8,825 nt of DNA from an uncultured Bacillota bacterium (GTDB taxonomy: Bacteria > Bacillota > Sulfobacillia > UBA995 > UBA9673): the NCBI GenBank assembly GCA_937863905.1, contig CALMHV010000362.1, positions 1 to 8,825 on the forward strand. Direction: 5' to 3'. This document shows, in pieces, positions 4,973 through 8,825 of the stretch (positions are counted from its first letter, which is position 1; every line of letters starts with the position of its first letter). The translations under genes and the position numbers were made by a program. Under the pieces are notes generated by a model, which was given only the letters and a program-made list of their open reading frames with translations, made no database searches and had not been told where the DNA came from.

Positions 4973-5914
4973 TTGGCTTTAAAGCCTACGCAAGCCGCCG
5001 CGCTATCTGTGGCCTCAAACTCCACTCTCGTCCTGCTGAAGCTCACCGCCGGTCTCGCCATGGGCTCCGTGAGCGTTCTCTCCGAGGCCATCCACTCCGG
5101 CCTCGACCTCCTGGCGGCCATCATCGCGCTCTACTCGGTGACGCAGTCCAAGAAGCCGCCGGATGAGAAGCACAGTTACGGGCATGGCAAGATCGAGAAC
5201 TTCTCGGCCCTCATCGAGGCTCTCCTGATCTTCGTGGCCGCCATCTGGATCATCTACGAAGCCGTGAAGAAGCTCATCCACGGCGTGGAGGTCGAGTCGC
5301 TGGGCCTCGGCATTCTGGTCATGGGTGTCTCCGCCGTGGCCAACCAGCTCATCTCCAGCATGCTGTTCAAGGTGGCCGCCAAACATGACTCTCAGGCGCT
5401 CGAGGCCGACGGCCTCCACCTCCGGACCGACGTCTATACCTCCGTCGGCGTCCTCGCGGGCCTCGGGGCCATCTACCTCACCGGCATCAAGCTTCTGGAC
5501 CCCATCATCGCCATGGGCGTCGCGGCGCTCATCATCAAGGCGTCATGGGACCTCACCAAGCGGTCGTTCCTGCCTCTCCTCGACGTGCGCATGGTCGAGG
5601 AGGAGGAGAAGGCGTTCCTCGGCATCATCGAGGCCCACCGGGGGCAGTTTGTCGAGTTCCACAAGTTCCGCACCCGGAAGGCCGGCCCGGAGCGCCACAT
5701 CGACCTGCACCTCGTCGTCCGGCCCGACCTGCCGTTGTCCGAGGCTCACGCTCTCGCTAACAGCATCGAGCAGGCCGTGAGGGTGAAGTGGAGCCGGGTT
5801 TCGGTCCTCATCCACATGGAGCCGTGCCAAGCGGCGTCCTGTGACGTCTGTGACGTGACCTGCCCCCAGACCGGGGGCGCGGGCGCCCCGACAGGGGAGA
5901 AGAGCGTTCCCTAG
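4973..5914 (+). CDS. Cation diffusion facilitator (CDF) family metal exporter
   Basis: A 313-residue integral membrane protein; CDF proteins are proton-coupled dimers that export divalent metals (Zn, Co, Ni, Cd, Fe or Mn). It has the usual six hydrophobic segments in residues about 10-200, followed by a cytoplasmic ferredoxin-like domain (about 208-283). Transport-site residues are H41 and D45 in TM2 (AIHSGLD) and H149 and D153 in TM5 (LHLRTD), an HD-HD site, the type usually tied to Zn/Co/Cd rather than Mn. KHSYGHGKIENFSALIEA (66-83) is a family hallmark. The start is TTG 4973, with GGAGGAGG ending 7 nt upstream; no better start exists. After the normal fold there is a short tail with C285, C290, C293 and C297, followed by a Gly/Pro-rich end. 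Expression is probably set by the attenuated leader upstream. pcrA begins 25-100 bp downstream on the same strand, so some read-through is possible. Confidence 0.93.
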   Translation: MALKPTQAAALSVASNSTLVLLKLTAGLAMGSVSVLSEAIHSGLDLLAAIIALYSVTQSKKPPDEKHSYGHGKIENFSALIEALLIFVAAIWIIYEAVKKLIHGVEVESLGLGILVMGVSAVANQLISSMLFKVAAKHDSQALEADGLHLRTDVYTSVGVLAGLGAIYLTGIKLLDPIIAMGVAALIIKASWDLTKRSFLPLLDVRMVEEEEKAFLGIIEAHRGQFVEFHKFRTRKAGPERHIDLHLVVRPDLPLSEAHALANSIEQAVRVKWSRVSVLIHMEPCQAASCDVCDVTCPQTGGAGAPTGEKSVP

Positions 5915-5939
5915 AGGCCGGACCGGGCCGCCCGAGTGA

Positions 5940-8825
<2,886 letters not shown>

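Overview
The window is very G+C-rich (about two thirds by eye), dense in genes, and uses GTG and TTG starts freely. The gene content points to an anaerobic, high-GC member of the Firmicutes sensu lato (Clostridia, Limnochordia or Thermaerobacter/Symbiobacterium-like). The reasons are a secreted protein joining a copper-amine-oxidase-N-type domain to a GH18 domain, a tungsten/molybdenum aldehyde ferredoxin oxidoreductase, and the pcrA-ligA gene order. The assignment is an inference from gene content only; no rRNA or other phylogenetic marker was compared.

Layout. Positions 1-1314 (minus) hold a secreted GH18-family protein whose C-terminus lies beyond the left edge. Divergent from it, at about 1382/1413-2486 (plus), is a BadF/BadG/BcrA/BcrD-type sugar kinase related to N-acetylglucosamine kinases; its best ribosome binding site and ATG are out of frame with its body. 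It converges on, and overlaps by 63 bp, a MoaD/ThiS-like small protein (2424-2726, minus). That gene lies downstream of an aldehyde ferredoxin oxidoreductase homologue (2798-4540, minus), with a long GC-rich hairpin between the two. Positions 4541-4972 contain no gene. The half nearest the oxidoreductase has two adjacent palindromes. The other half has a perfect extended -10 promoter, a structured leader of about 180 nt and a clear intrinsic terminator, all upstream of a cation diffusion facilitator metal exporter (4973-5914, plus). The exporter is followed by a PcrA/UvrD helicase (5940-8342) and, overlapping it by 8 bp, the N-terminal part of NAD-dependent DNA ligase LigA (8335 to the right edge).

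How the genes may work together. The GH18 protein and the kinase could form a small amino-sugar or cell-wall recycling pair. The oxidoreductase and MoaD-like protein are probably one functional unit, the latter possibly supplying sulfur for the pterin cofactor. PcrA and LigA are the usual Firmicute DNA repair/replication pair and are probably translationally coupled. The exporter appears to be controlled by premature termination in its leader.

The protein-coding genes are all recognisable families. The best candidate for something undescribed is the leader RNA at 4793-4972, which has riboswitch architecture but matches no class I can recognise with confidence. Secondary points of interest are a possible AUC start for pcrA, an apparent frame conflict at the kinase start, and a four-cysteine tail on the metal exporter.
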